From Notospermus geniculatus (Eukaryota; Nemertea; Pilidiophora; Heteronemertea; Lineidae), in NCBI GenBank assembly GCA_002633025.1, contig NMRB01002592.1, positions 34,671-98,670 on the forward strand: a DNA stretch of 64,000 nt, in the 5' to 3' direction. The first letter of the stretch is position 1, and every line of letters begins with the position of its first letter. Under the pieces are notes generated by a model. The model ran no database searches. It was not told where the DNA came from and saw only the letters and a list, made by a program, of their open reading frames with translations. Positions 13,201 through 25,200 of this stretch are shown here, piece after piece. The position numbers and the translations under genes were made by a program.

Positions 13201-16200
13201 GGCCAGTATGTTCTCCAAGCTAGTCTGCAATACATTTGCATCATCTGAAAAAAAGAATAAAATGATTAATTTGGTAGGCCTATGAACTGGAAAATGTTCG
13301 CTGATGGACCTGCTACACTAGGCCAAGTAAAACTCACCACCCGTCTGACATTATCAAGACGTTTTTTGGCTTTGCATAACATACATGGCAATTTGTTTAT
13401 GTGCAACGTTTTTCGAGGTGCCCTGTTTAGACACATAGCAGTACAGTAGGCCTCTAGGCCCAACAAGTCTCAGTCTAGCTAGGCCTAGGCCTACCAGATA
13501 CCAGTGGCAGTGTTTATACTACACAGGCTAGTCATCCACACCCAACCTCCAACTGGCCTAAAACCCAAAGGAATGATCACGGTTAGGGTCCGGTTTAGAA
13601 CGTTAATCGAAGGATTATATGATGACTAACACCCTTACCACTTATTTTCACTATTTTTGCATCATATCGCTGCCCCTTACTCCAACGAACTTTAGCAGTG
13701 GTTCCCTCCTTGCGAGAATCCAGCGGAACAGCATCGATTGCAACAGTGCTGGCCTTTTTGCTCTTTATCCAGAAAACGACACACTTCAGCTTCACAGGCT
13801 TCACAGGCTCAGTATCATGTGGCAAAAGTAGATCAGAGATATCCATGGTTTCTGAAAATTACCGGGAAAAAAATCATCATGTGTGTGTGTAGGCCTATCT
13901 GTGTATTGTTGTTGAGTCAACAAGGAAGTTTCGTTTGGCCTTTGTCCATGTGTCAGGCATCTTCTTCTAAACCATCCATTGACTTAGTAGGCCTAGAGAG
14001 GTAGCCTAGGCCTACTAACACGGACAGCGTTTTATCCTCTGTGATAGGCCCCCACGGCCCGGCCATGGCATGACGCAGACCTGCCAACCCCTAAACACCC
14101 CTCTCAGTATTTTTCCCCGGAATTTCAAGGTTTTTTTTCAGTATTTTTGAGGGGTCTCTCAGTAACGCTTGCTTTGATCACTGATAGCAAACGTTTTCCA
14201 GTACTTTCACTGTAGGCCTAGGCCTAGGCCTAGCCATGCTAGCCTAGGGCCTACTCCCAATTGCTGTCTGCACTGGTCTGTGAACTTGTGAAGTGTAGCA
14301 TGCTCATGAACTATCAAAAAACAGCTGATACGTCCGCCATTGAAGAAGGTAGTCTTGCGCATACACATGGGCATGATTGCAGGAATGCACAGATTGTGCA
14401 ATGCATTTGAACACTGATGCCATGATTTGCGCGAGACTCGTGTTGAAGAAAAATTAACCCTTCTTGTAAATCGGACTTTTTGATGGTTCGTCCGTAACAT
14501 CGTAACAAAATGCGATTTTCGGTGGAATTCCGTACTAAATAGCCTACGGAAATCCGTAACGGGTTGGCAGGTCTGCGACGGCAGGCAGGCACTCAATCAA
14601 CGCAACGCCAACGCCGGAACGGGATCATGTGCATCATACGCTCATGTGTGCATGGCGGCCGCGGGGAAAATCAAACTCCGATTTTTCATATTTAGGCTAC
14701 GGTAGGCTACCATGCTACATCGAGATTGTCTCTTCATAAAAGGGCTAGCGTAGGCCTATGGTGATTCTATGCATATTCATAATTACCTGGATCTTGGAAA
14801 CTCACGACCTAACAAATCGAAAAGGGGTAAAAATTCCCGAAGAAGAAGGACCGAAGTCCGCAAACACACGAAAAATGGCTGAATTGAAGCGTCTTAGGCC
14901 TAGGATTGGCATGATTGGTTAACGCCTAAAAGTTCAAAGGTCGAGCATATAAAAAGGCGGGAGCGAAATTTCCAGTTTTCCCAGCAGTCTTTGCGCAGGA
15001 AATCGCATTAATCTGGGTCAACATGGCAGCCTACAGCCATGTACAGGGCACATGACATGCATGATGATGAACAGTGTGATAAATATGGCATACGGCATGT
15101 ACGGAAAGTTTTCCTGTGATTTTTTTGTGAATTTATGGTAAGGAGGCCTAATCCATGGATTGGCACATTGATCTTGTTGCTGCAATGGGACACAGTCAAA
15201 TGATGGTGCACTTTATGGCTGCATCTTCCTTCTTTTTGCGAAGAATCGCCCCAAAAAGTCACGGTAAACCGTCCGTGACTGTAGCAGTGTAGCCTAGGCC
15301 GAGGCCTACAATACATATTACATGTACATTCGCCTGTCTGTACCGGTACGCTGTAGCCTACATCAAAATGTACATGTAGCCTAGGCCTAGGTTCCAAAAC
15401 TTTTAACTTCTTTAAAAAACTTTTAGGCCTAGAGGCCTAGGCCTAATAGGCCTAGACAAGTTGCGGAATTAGCGGCCGCCATGTTTAAATGGACTTTTTG
15501 ACATTACATTGCTTGGGTTTTTCAATGGGATTTTACACTGTCAGAGGCGTTCAAAAAAAGAAAGGTCATACAGTTAAGCCACTAGAATCACATAAAGATA
15601 TTTTAGCCAGCAAGCAGCTAATAAAATACATTCGAATTATATTTGAAAAAGTTCGAAAATTCGGCCAATTCCACCCAAAAAATGGCGGCCGCTATTTTCG
15701 CAACCTGTCTATTGAAAAACATCTGCCATATAGGCCTAGGCCTACAAGTTTCGTAAAGAGCTGGCCTCTAGCCTAATCTTTTCCTTTCATTCATCAGATA
15801 CATGCGTAAGATTAAGAATGGATCCAGATAACGCCAACGACATGATGCAGATGATGCAGGGCAGCAGTGCATATGGGGGTTCTCTGATTCAGCATTGCGC
15901 TGTACCTGTCCACTCAAGCCCACCACCTGACATTGAGCCTCATCAAATGCCATGTGCACAGTTGCAGGCAGCACTGGCATTGCCAACACCACCACAAAGG
16001 AAACGTGGCTATTACAACACGAGGTTTTCGAAAGATGATCCATTCAAGGCTGCCCCTCGCACTACGAAGTGGCGCTTGAAGAAAGCCAGGAGATCTGAAG
16101 CTGATGATTCCAGGGTTGATTCAATGCCGATAATTGGGATACGGAATGATGGGCCTCAACCTCTTGATTTACAAGACATTTGCCCTGCAAGTTCAACTGA

Positions 16201-19200
16201 CTGTTGTGGGGTGGAAAGCACTGATTCATGCCTTGATATCGAAATGGAAACTCCGGGCAATTCAGAAATGTAAGTTTAAATTCAGCTTTTTAAATAGCTG
16301 CAATAATGTTGTTGCTCATATCATCATCATCATCATATTCAACTTTTAACCATTTCTGATTTTAGTCGTGTACAATGATAAACTGCTGATTGATTGAGGA
16401 CTGATAGATCTGAGGATTCCATGCCTGTAGTTCTAATAAATACCGGTACTAACAATGATATCATTTCATTTCAGGAAAGTTCTCAACGAGATATCAGCAT
16501 TTGATGAAATACCAACATACAGTGACTTGGCTTTGATGACTGATGCTGCAGAGACCTTCGCAAAATCCGCTGATGATGAAACAGAAGATCATGTACTGGA
16601 CATCTATGTTCACCATCAATGTACAGATGATATCATTGATGCTATTGATTCAACTTCGATTGAAGAGACCGAGGTTATCTCTAGAGACCTTTTCCGGGAG
16701 GCTAGAAATCATGACACGAGGTAAAATTCCAAACCACATTGACTAATTATTCCAGTGTGGTGGTGATCTCCTGATGTTTGGGGCAGCGACGGGTCCAATA
16801 AATGCTGTGTTTAGCGATCATTGTGGGTAATGAAAATTTTTCAGTTTAATGTTAGTTAATACACATGTACAGCAATTACGATCATTCATGGCGTACATGG
16901 GACTTGACCAACTGCATTTTCTTCTTTGCAGTGAATCACAGCCAGATGATGGTAACAACCATGTGGGTAGGGAAACAGAATTGCAGTTTAGTGAAGGTAC
17001 CGGTAATGACAATGATACTGAATTCCAGCTTGTACGAAACAACAATGGATACCACAACACTGAACTTTCGAAGGGCAAAACCCAAGATGCCGTGCCACTG
17101 TACAAGGATGCCAGGCTGACTGTTATGGATAGTGTAGTTTCTATTCTAGGGTATTGCCACCGTTTCAGTTTGAGCTCTGAGGCTTTAAAGGGACTCCTGA
17201 CTTTAATCGAACTTCACTGCCCGATCCCAAACAATTGTAAGTCAACTTTGTTTTCATTTCGGTCAGTTTTTGAACATAATGCTACCAAGGTCCACATGAT
17301 TTGTGAATGCTGTAAAATGTACATTGGAACTGACACTGATATCAAGGTATGCCCTAATGAAAAATGTTCTGCTGATGTAAGGGACTGTGTAGCAAACCAA
17401 AGTTTTTTCCTGGAGGTCAGTGTGGAAGAACAGCTGAGGTCATTTTTCAAACGGGAAGACTTCCATTCCCTCATACAGAAGCGTTTCTCTAGGGAAAAGG
17501 TCTCTCCTGAAAACATAGAGGATATATATGATGGGCAAGTATACCAAGGGTACTTCAATCCAGGTGGTTTTCTTAGTGACAGGAACCATATTTCATTTTC
17601 CTGGAACACAGATGGTGTGGCGCTATTCAAATCATCAAACAAGAGTTTGTGGCCAGTGTACCTAGTTATCAACGAACTACCATACAAGTTGCGAATGAAG
17701 CCAAGTAACATGATTTATGCTGGGCTGTGGTGTGGAGGCAGCAAGCCTAATATGGCAACGTACCTCCAGCCTCTTTGTCAGACATTGCAAGACCTGTACA
17801 AAGGCATTGACATAGAGTGCAGTCATTGCACCAAAATCAAGGTTCGTTCCATTGTACTCTGTGGAACCTGTGATCTGCCGGCCAGGGCGGATGTGACAAA
17901 TATGTCATACTTCAATGGTAAATGTGCATGCCTTTATTGTAAGCAGGAGGGCAAGGTTGTTCCTTCAGGTCGAGGCCATGCAACCACATATCCATTTGAA
18001 TCATCAACAGTGGTATCAGCGGAAAATATATCTAGAAATCATAACGAGTTTTGCAAGACTGGCTTAGAGGCCAGTGTGTCAGGAAAAATCCAAGATGGCA
18101 TTAAAGGTCCAACTTGGTTATCTTGTTTGCCTGGATTTGACATTGTCAATGGAATTGGCATTGATTATATGCATGGTATTCTCATAGGCACAGTGAAACG
18201 ACTGATACACCTCTGGTTTGATTCTTCAAATCATTCAGAAGAATTCAGTCTATCAAAACATGTTTCTGTTGTCGATTCAAGGCTTATGAAGATAAGGCCG
18301 CCACATTACATCACCAGAACCCCGAGGTCTATTCGTGAGAACCTTTCCCATTGGAAGGCAAATGAATTCAGGGCCTGGCTGCTCTACTACTCTATTCCTG
18401 TCCTACATGGCTTGCTTCCCGATGTTTTCTTCCAACACCATCTCTTACTTGTTGAAGCTACTGCCATTCTCTCGCAGGTTTCCATAAGCCCAGCAGAAAT
18501 TGACCATTCTGAGAGAGTTCTTGTACATTACTGTTCCATATTTGCTGCTCTTTATGGCCAGTCGAATATGACCATGAACGTACATAGCCTCCTTCACTTG
18601 GGAAAGTGTGTGAGAAACCTTGGACCTCTCTGGGTCTACAGTTGTTTCTCCTTTGAAAATATCAACGGCAAGCTCCTGAAATTCATTCATGGACCAAATA
18701 GTCCAATCACGCAACTTTCTTCAGCCGTATCCTCAATGATGTTCTTGTCAATGCAACAACAGTACATTAATAATGAATCAAAAGTTGGCAAGTTTCTAGA
18801 AACGGTCATGACTAAAGGTGAGAAACTATCATTGAGAGAGAAAATTTCTGATGGTGTGTATGTTCTAGGTGCATTCAAGGTTGCCAATGAAGCCCATACA
18901 CAAGTGTTGTCTTCTGCAGGTATAGCATTCCAATCAGTGGTTTCATTCCAGCGCCTCTCCTTGCATGGCATCACTGTGTGCTCCACAGAGTATACTTTGG
19001 CAACAAGTAGGAAGTCTACAGTTGTTGCCCTACGTCCCACCAATGAAAGGGCTCAGGTTGAGACTTTCCTGAAAGTTCAAGTTTGTCAGTCCTCATCATG
19101 CAGTAGTTTGTGCTTGTGTGATGCAAAGATCTATGCTGTGATCAGAAAATTCTGCACTGTTGCTGACAAGACATGTGTGTGCAATGATGAACTCACAAAA

Positions 19201-22200
19201 ATTACGTTACCATTTTTGAAAGTTGTTCATATTCCACCTGGTGACCTTGAGTTGGTTGCGATTCAAGATATATATGATGTTTGTATCTATGCCGAATCTC
19301 CAAATCTTGTCAATATGGCATATACTTTTCGTCCCCCAAATCATCTAGAAGGGGACTGAATTAATCTCTATTGACACGTCACATGGTGGGCTTTGCAGGG
19401 TTGGAGCTACCATTGTCTTCTTTTAGCCAAAGTAAAGAAAAGCCTATTGTTCAGTAGTGTGAACAATAGGGATTTTCTTTACTTTGGCTAAAAAAAGTAA
19501 TGGTAGCTCCAACCCTGCTTTGTTACACTTAATAAGACCAAGAATACAGGCTGTCCCAGGTTCAAATGAGCATGATGAAGGCTGCCTCTTACGTAATACC
19601 CTGAGATAGAGCGAGGTCTGAAGCTGGCAGCTAGTGCAGCGTTCTTGGGTAAATCATAGCTGGGGGACTGAAGAGTGGCAGAGAGTTGGAGGAGACTCCC
19701 TAATTCAGTCCCCAAAGACGTCACCTAGAATGTCGCACCATCAGTCTTGCTGACGTCTCGTTGTGACGTCTCACTGGTTTTTGACGCATTTTTCAATATT
19801 TGATCGCTTAATTTATTAGCATATGTCATCTTCATTTTGATAACGAGTAGCTGAGTATCCGTCAAATGAGGCCAACTTGTTTTTTTTGTGAAACCTGACC
19901 TTTAAGTTCATCATTTGATGACCAGTACAGTTTATCTGGATTTTAATCAAGCAGTAACCATGTCCTTTAAGTACTCTAGTAATTCCAGCGTTATTTTCTG
20001 CACTATGTCACTATACATAGGTACACGTATGTGACCCGTGCTGGCAAAATGGGTCGGAATGCGCTGTGTGTCGAGCAGGTAAACTGACGAGTGTAAGCTG
20101 TCTTTACTATTGTCTGTGCATTGTGAAATTACTTTCTAGTCTCTTTCTACCATTGTGTGCAACAGACACCAGGTGCCCTACACTGTGAATGTGATTCCTG
20201 GGATGTGCCCTTATGAGGGTTAAGAAACTGCAAAGACTGTTTACTTAATGAAAACGAAATGAAAATGAATTTTATTGCATGTACGTTTTATTAATATTTG
20301 AACACATATACATTTCTGTACATGTACGTAAAGTGTGAGTTCCCAAATAAAATTATTTCAAACTTATTTTACACTGTAGTCAATGTCTTTTTCTTCAAAG
20401 AACAATGCCAATAATGCATTGATGTTTGCAAAAACAACAATGGACAGGATGGAAGTGTATGTTGATGTTTGCAAAAACAACAATGGACAGGATGGAAGTG
20501 TATGTCCTCATCATAAATGTGAAGCAAGACAAGCATGTTTTCCATGCAACTTCGAAATAACCTATGTCCATCTGATGCACTGAAAATTTCTAAGTTTAAG
20601 ACTTATGGTGAAGAAATTTTCTAAGTTTAAGACTTCATGAGAAAAATTTCAAAGATTAAGACTTTTAAGTGAGACACGCCTTGTTTGAGTTTTATTTCAC
20701 ACCTAAATCCAAACTTTATGGTTAAAAAAAGTTTTACTTCTTATATGCGTCCTAGATTGCGCCTTCTCCACGCCTTCTTTGAGTCTTAAGTCTTTACAAA
20801 GTCTTAACATAGACTAGTGTACGCCTAAATTTCAAAACTACGCCTTATTCGCGCTTTACATTTGCCTAAAGTCTTATTTCACGCCTTGTAAGACGAATTT
20901 AAGACTTGAATTTCTGGCAGGGTTGTTATACGTCTACGCCTGACAGACTATCATACACTCAAAAATTAGCCTACAGCATTCACTTGCCAGATGTTTCACC
21001 TATCGGGCCACGCCTATCCATACTAGACCTCCGGAACATGCACACACTGAGCTAAGGGACGAACAAAAACACCCTAATATAGGCCTAGCAAATATGCCAT
21101 GAGAACCGAGGCCGAAATGAAAAAAGACGGAAAACAGTAATATGAAGGAATGCTCACCTGATACACATCCTGATAGTCAAAAGTAGCCAACAGCGGAAAA
21201 TTTTGTTCACAAGTATTCCTCGTCATAGAATGTTGACGTGTCATGGCCCTATTGTGCCTTACCTGTAGCCTCGGTCATATGATCAATACTCGATGAACGG
21301 ACAATAGGCCTACATTGGCATTTACCCCATTGTGAAACCTGGAGATGACTCCAATACGCAATAATTTCGCCGAGAAAAAGGACTCGAATAAACACAGTGG
21401 ACCGCTGGTCTAGTGGAAAACGCACCGGTCTTCCAAGCCGAAACTTGGAGGTTCGAATCCGGATCCGGGCTATTCCTTTTTTCATTTGAATACTTTTTCA
21501 GTTCGGTATTTCGCTTTTCTGATATGTAGACCCACAGGTACATGCACTCACAGCGTTGATCACTTGTTGATGGTCAGGACGCAAATAAGGTGCTGCCACC
21601 TACATGCTTCGGTACTCTATCATGTTTAGAGTCCCACTAAAATATGGCGGATGTCCCATGTTATTTCAGGTACTGCCCGCGCCACAGCGCGGGCGTTTTT
21701 TAAAAACGTGCGAGGCCCTGGTTTTATGCATGCAGTTCAGCTTTAAGTATGCAACAGGCTATCTCAAGCAATTCAAGTTCCTCACTTGCGTAGGGTCTTT
21801 CACTGCCCTTGCATTAAGGCACAACGTGCAAGGCGTCAAGCTACGTTAGTATTAAAGCCCACTGTATTGAATTTTACAGTATTTTCACAGTGTTAGGAGA
21901 ATGCAGGTAGAGGTCTCATAGCCTCTTGAAAGTTCTCAAAATACTTGCCTGATACGTTCGTACTCCAAAGAATCAAGCCCTAGTTTTCAGCACACATTGA
22001 AAAAACTGCAGGCAGAGCTCTACTACATTTTACACCAGACTAACGTCGGAGGACGTGAGCACTTTCTGAATTCAATATAGTGTGGCTTTAAGCCACTCTG
22101 GGGCCTCTCACTAAAAAGTAGCACAATCCCTGTTCATAGTAACCTGTGAAAAACAAACATTTCAGGTACTAGTAAAAGTGGTGGTGGCACACAAGGCCGG

Positions 22201-25200
22201 GAAGTGAAATCGAAAGCAGTCAAGAAGAAATTCAAGGGTCATGGTGGGGGTGCTGGTGATGAGGATGAAGAGCCAACCAGATCCACGAATCCTGGAGAAG
22301 TAGAATTCTTAAAGGTGATCAAACAAAATTATTTCATAGAAAATTAGTTGCATAGAAAATACATATAGTTACTTAGAAATTAGTTACTGAGAAAATTTCT
22401 GCCACCTACCGTAAAGCGAAATATTTTCGCGTCCTAAATGTTGGCGAATGGCCTAAAAATGCAGCATTCACGGGGATAAATATTCGCGGTAAAAGTCCTT
22501 ATAAAAATTTTCTGCGGGGAAATATATTCGCGAGTGTCGCACTCTGAATAATGAAGAAGATCGACGCCACACTTCTCAGGAACCAGGAAGCTGAATATCC
22601 TGGCACGATCTGTACTATCAACTGCATACCACAATGCTTGTTATGTACGTGTAAACACTCGTTCCGGGCATCTGGGAATGACGTCAGGATGGGAATCCCC
22701 ACGCTGCATTGGTCAACTGGTGCTGATGACTCATCAATATAGGATTTAGCGGGGAACAAAATTCGCGTTGCGTATGGCAGGTGTCGACGGTAATTTGCAT
22801 TCACGGAGAAAAAATTTAGCGAGTGCCGCAGCAATTCGCAATTTTCGCGAGAATTTTTCCCCGCGAACATATTTCGCTTTACGGTATGTTTTGTCACAAA
22901 ACTCATCGCTGTCAGTACATGTACAGGGCCACACATGAGGAATAGATCGTCTTAGAGAAGGTCAAAAACTCAGCCCCACAATCTACAGAAAAAATGTACA
23001 GAGCTTGGGGTTGAGATGCAATCACCCAAGGTACAATTTGTTATTGAACCAGCGGGACCAGTGCGAGATTTCTAGCACTGATCCTGCTGGCTCAATAACA
23101 AGCCGCGTCTTGGAAGATAATGGAGAACACTGCAAGGTCAATGAAAGGTCACCCCACGACTGTTAGGAAGGGAATTTGCTATAGAGGCGTCACCTTTCGG
23201 AGAACGGCCACAACATTGGGAAAGCCCTCCTAAAAATAGTACGGTGACGCAGCAAAATCGGCGTAGTCGACGCCTCCCTCCACAGCAAAGCCAATAGAAT
23301 ATTATTGACGACCGGAAGAAGTCAATCTGGGCATGCGCAGGAGGCCTCTACTGTAAATTTATCACACTTCAAATGCATTTTTAGCTCAGCTGACCAAAGG
23401 TCAGCGGAGCTAGTCATATGTATACTGAGTGGCGTCCGTCTGTGTGTGTGTCTGTCTGTCGTCCGTGAAACTGGCACGTTTCGCAACCACAGGGTCCAGG
23501 GTCATGAAAGTTGGTGGAGAGGTAGGCCCTAGGGAGGACTCGAAACAGAACCAAAAATTTTTGCGATTTGACCTACATTCTGCCCTCCAGGGGGCATTTT
23601 CCGTAAAATAAAAAATCCAAATAACTCAGTCTAGAGAAAACACATCAAACTGTAATTGATAGGTTGCATAGCTTAATTATTTCTTCACATTCTGTGGGGG
23701 TAAATTTTTCAATGTTTGTCCACCAGGGGGCACAATCTGCAGAAATATGAAACAAGGGTATTTGAATTTCCCGCTTGATGATGTCACCATTTATGCTGTG
23801 TGTGGAGTCAAACTACTTCCTGTGGACTTGTGCTGACTGCATGGAAAGCAAGAATAGCCTTTATGCACTGCTGATGATGTCACCATTTTANNNNNNNNNN
23901 NNNNNNNNNNNNNNNNNNNNNNNNNNNNNNNNNNNNNNNNNNNNNNNNNNNNNNNNNNNNNNNNNNNNNNNNNNNNNNNNNNNNNNNNNNNNNNNNNNNN
24001 NNNNNNNNNNNNNNNNNNNNNNNNNNNNNNNNNNNNNNNNNNNNNNNNNNNNNNNNNNNNNNNNNNNNNNNNNNNNNNNNNNNNNNNNNNNNNNNNNNNN
24101 NNNNNNNNNNNNNNNNNNNNNNNNNNNNNNNNNNNNNNNNNNNNNNNNNNNNNNNNNNNNNNNNNNNNNNNNNNNNNNNNNNNNNNNNNNNNNNNNNNNN
24201 NNNNNNNNNNNNNNNNNNNNNNNNNNNNNNNNNNNNNNNNNNNNNNNNNNNNNNNNNNNNNNNNNNNNNNNNNNNNNNNNNNNNNNNNNNNNNNNNNNNN
24301 NNNNNNNNNNNNNNNNNNNNNNNNNNNNNNNNNNNNNNNNNNNNNNNNNNNNNNNNNNNNNNNNNNNNNNNNNNNNNNNNNNNNNNNNNNNNNNNNNNNN
24401 NNNNNNNNNNNNNNNNNNNNNNNNNNNNNNNNNNNNNNNNNNNNNNNNNNNNNNNNNNNNNNNNNNNNNNNNNNNNNNNNNNNNNNNNNNNNNNNNNNNN
24501 NNNNNNNNNNNNNNNNNNNNNNNNNNNNNNNNNNNNNNNNNNNNNNNNNNNNNNNNNNNNNNNNNNNNNNCTATGTTAACTTCTTTGTCTTCAAACCATT
24601 GTTTGCCATATTTGGTAGGAACCAAAGAGTTGTATTGTACGAACGTCTCGTTAATACTGTGGTTTCCTTTTGTAGGCCTCGACCATGTCGACGTGCATGG
24701 CTTAATGTGTCAGGGAATTCCTATTATATTCCAAATAGGGCACCAACCAATCAAATTTCATTCCGGACCTTTTCCACTACATGCATTGACTTCTAAAGGC
24801 CCGTTTCCACTTGAGCGTTTTACGCCGCGTTTTGACGCTTTCCCATTGTTTGGAAGCAGAGCGGCGGAAAATAACAAAAGATTTGACGCATCACGCGGCG
24901 TAAAACGCTCTAGTGGAAACGGGCCTTTACAGTCGTGACCCAGTAACACGCTTTCATATGAACATAACTTGTAACAGTCTAATCTGAACTTCATCAAATC
25001 ATAGTGCCAGTTTTGGTAGAGACCCTTCAGGGAACAAATGGAAAAATATTACATGGCTTCAGCAACTAAAAGGGCTAAAAATGCAGTATCATCTTTGTTT
25101 TAATATTCACAGGTTGAAGAAATCGAAAGTGAATTAGAGAAAAATATCTCAGAATGCCCTCCTGAATTTCTGGCTGAGATAGCATCCCAACTGCATCGAC

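Larger units (their letters stand above)
19360..22165. other. UFL1 intron remainder 3' of the transposase gene
   Basis: No gene is recognised. It contains a foldback (19396-19518), a short tandem repeat (20420-20506), region Q2 (20583-20922), a tRNA-like sequence (about 21400-21476), repeat P copy 2 (21561-21746) and a dispersed repeat (21856-22104). Between 19520 and 20380 nothing is recognisable. Confidence 0.65.

Noticed and set aside
23775-24938. Long open frames crossing 23891-24570
   Set aside because: Mostly N. The ends carry no recognisable protein.
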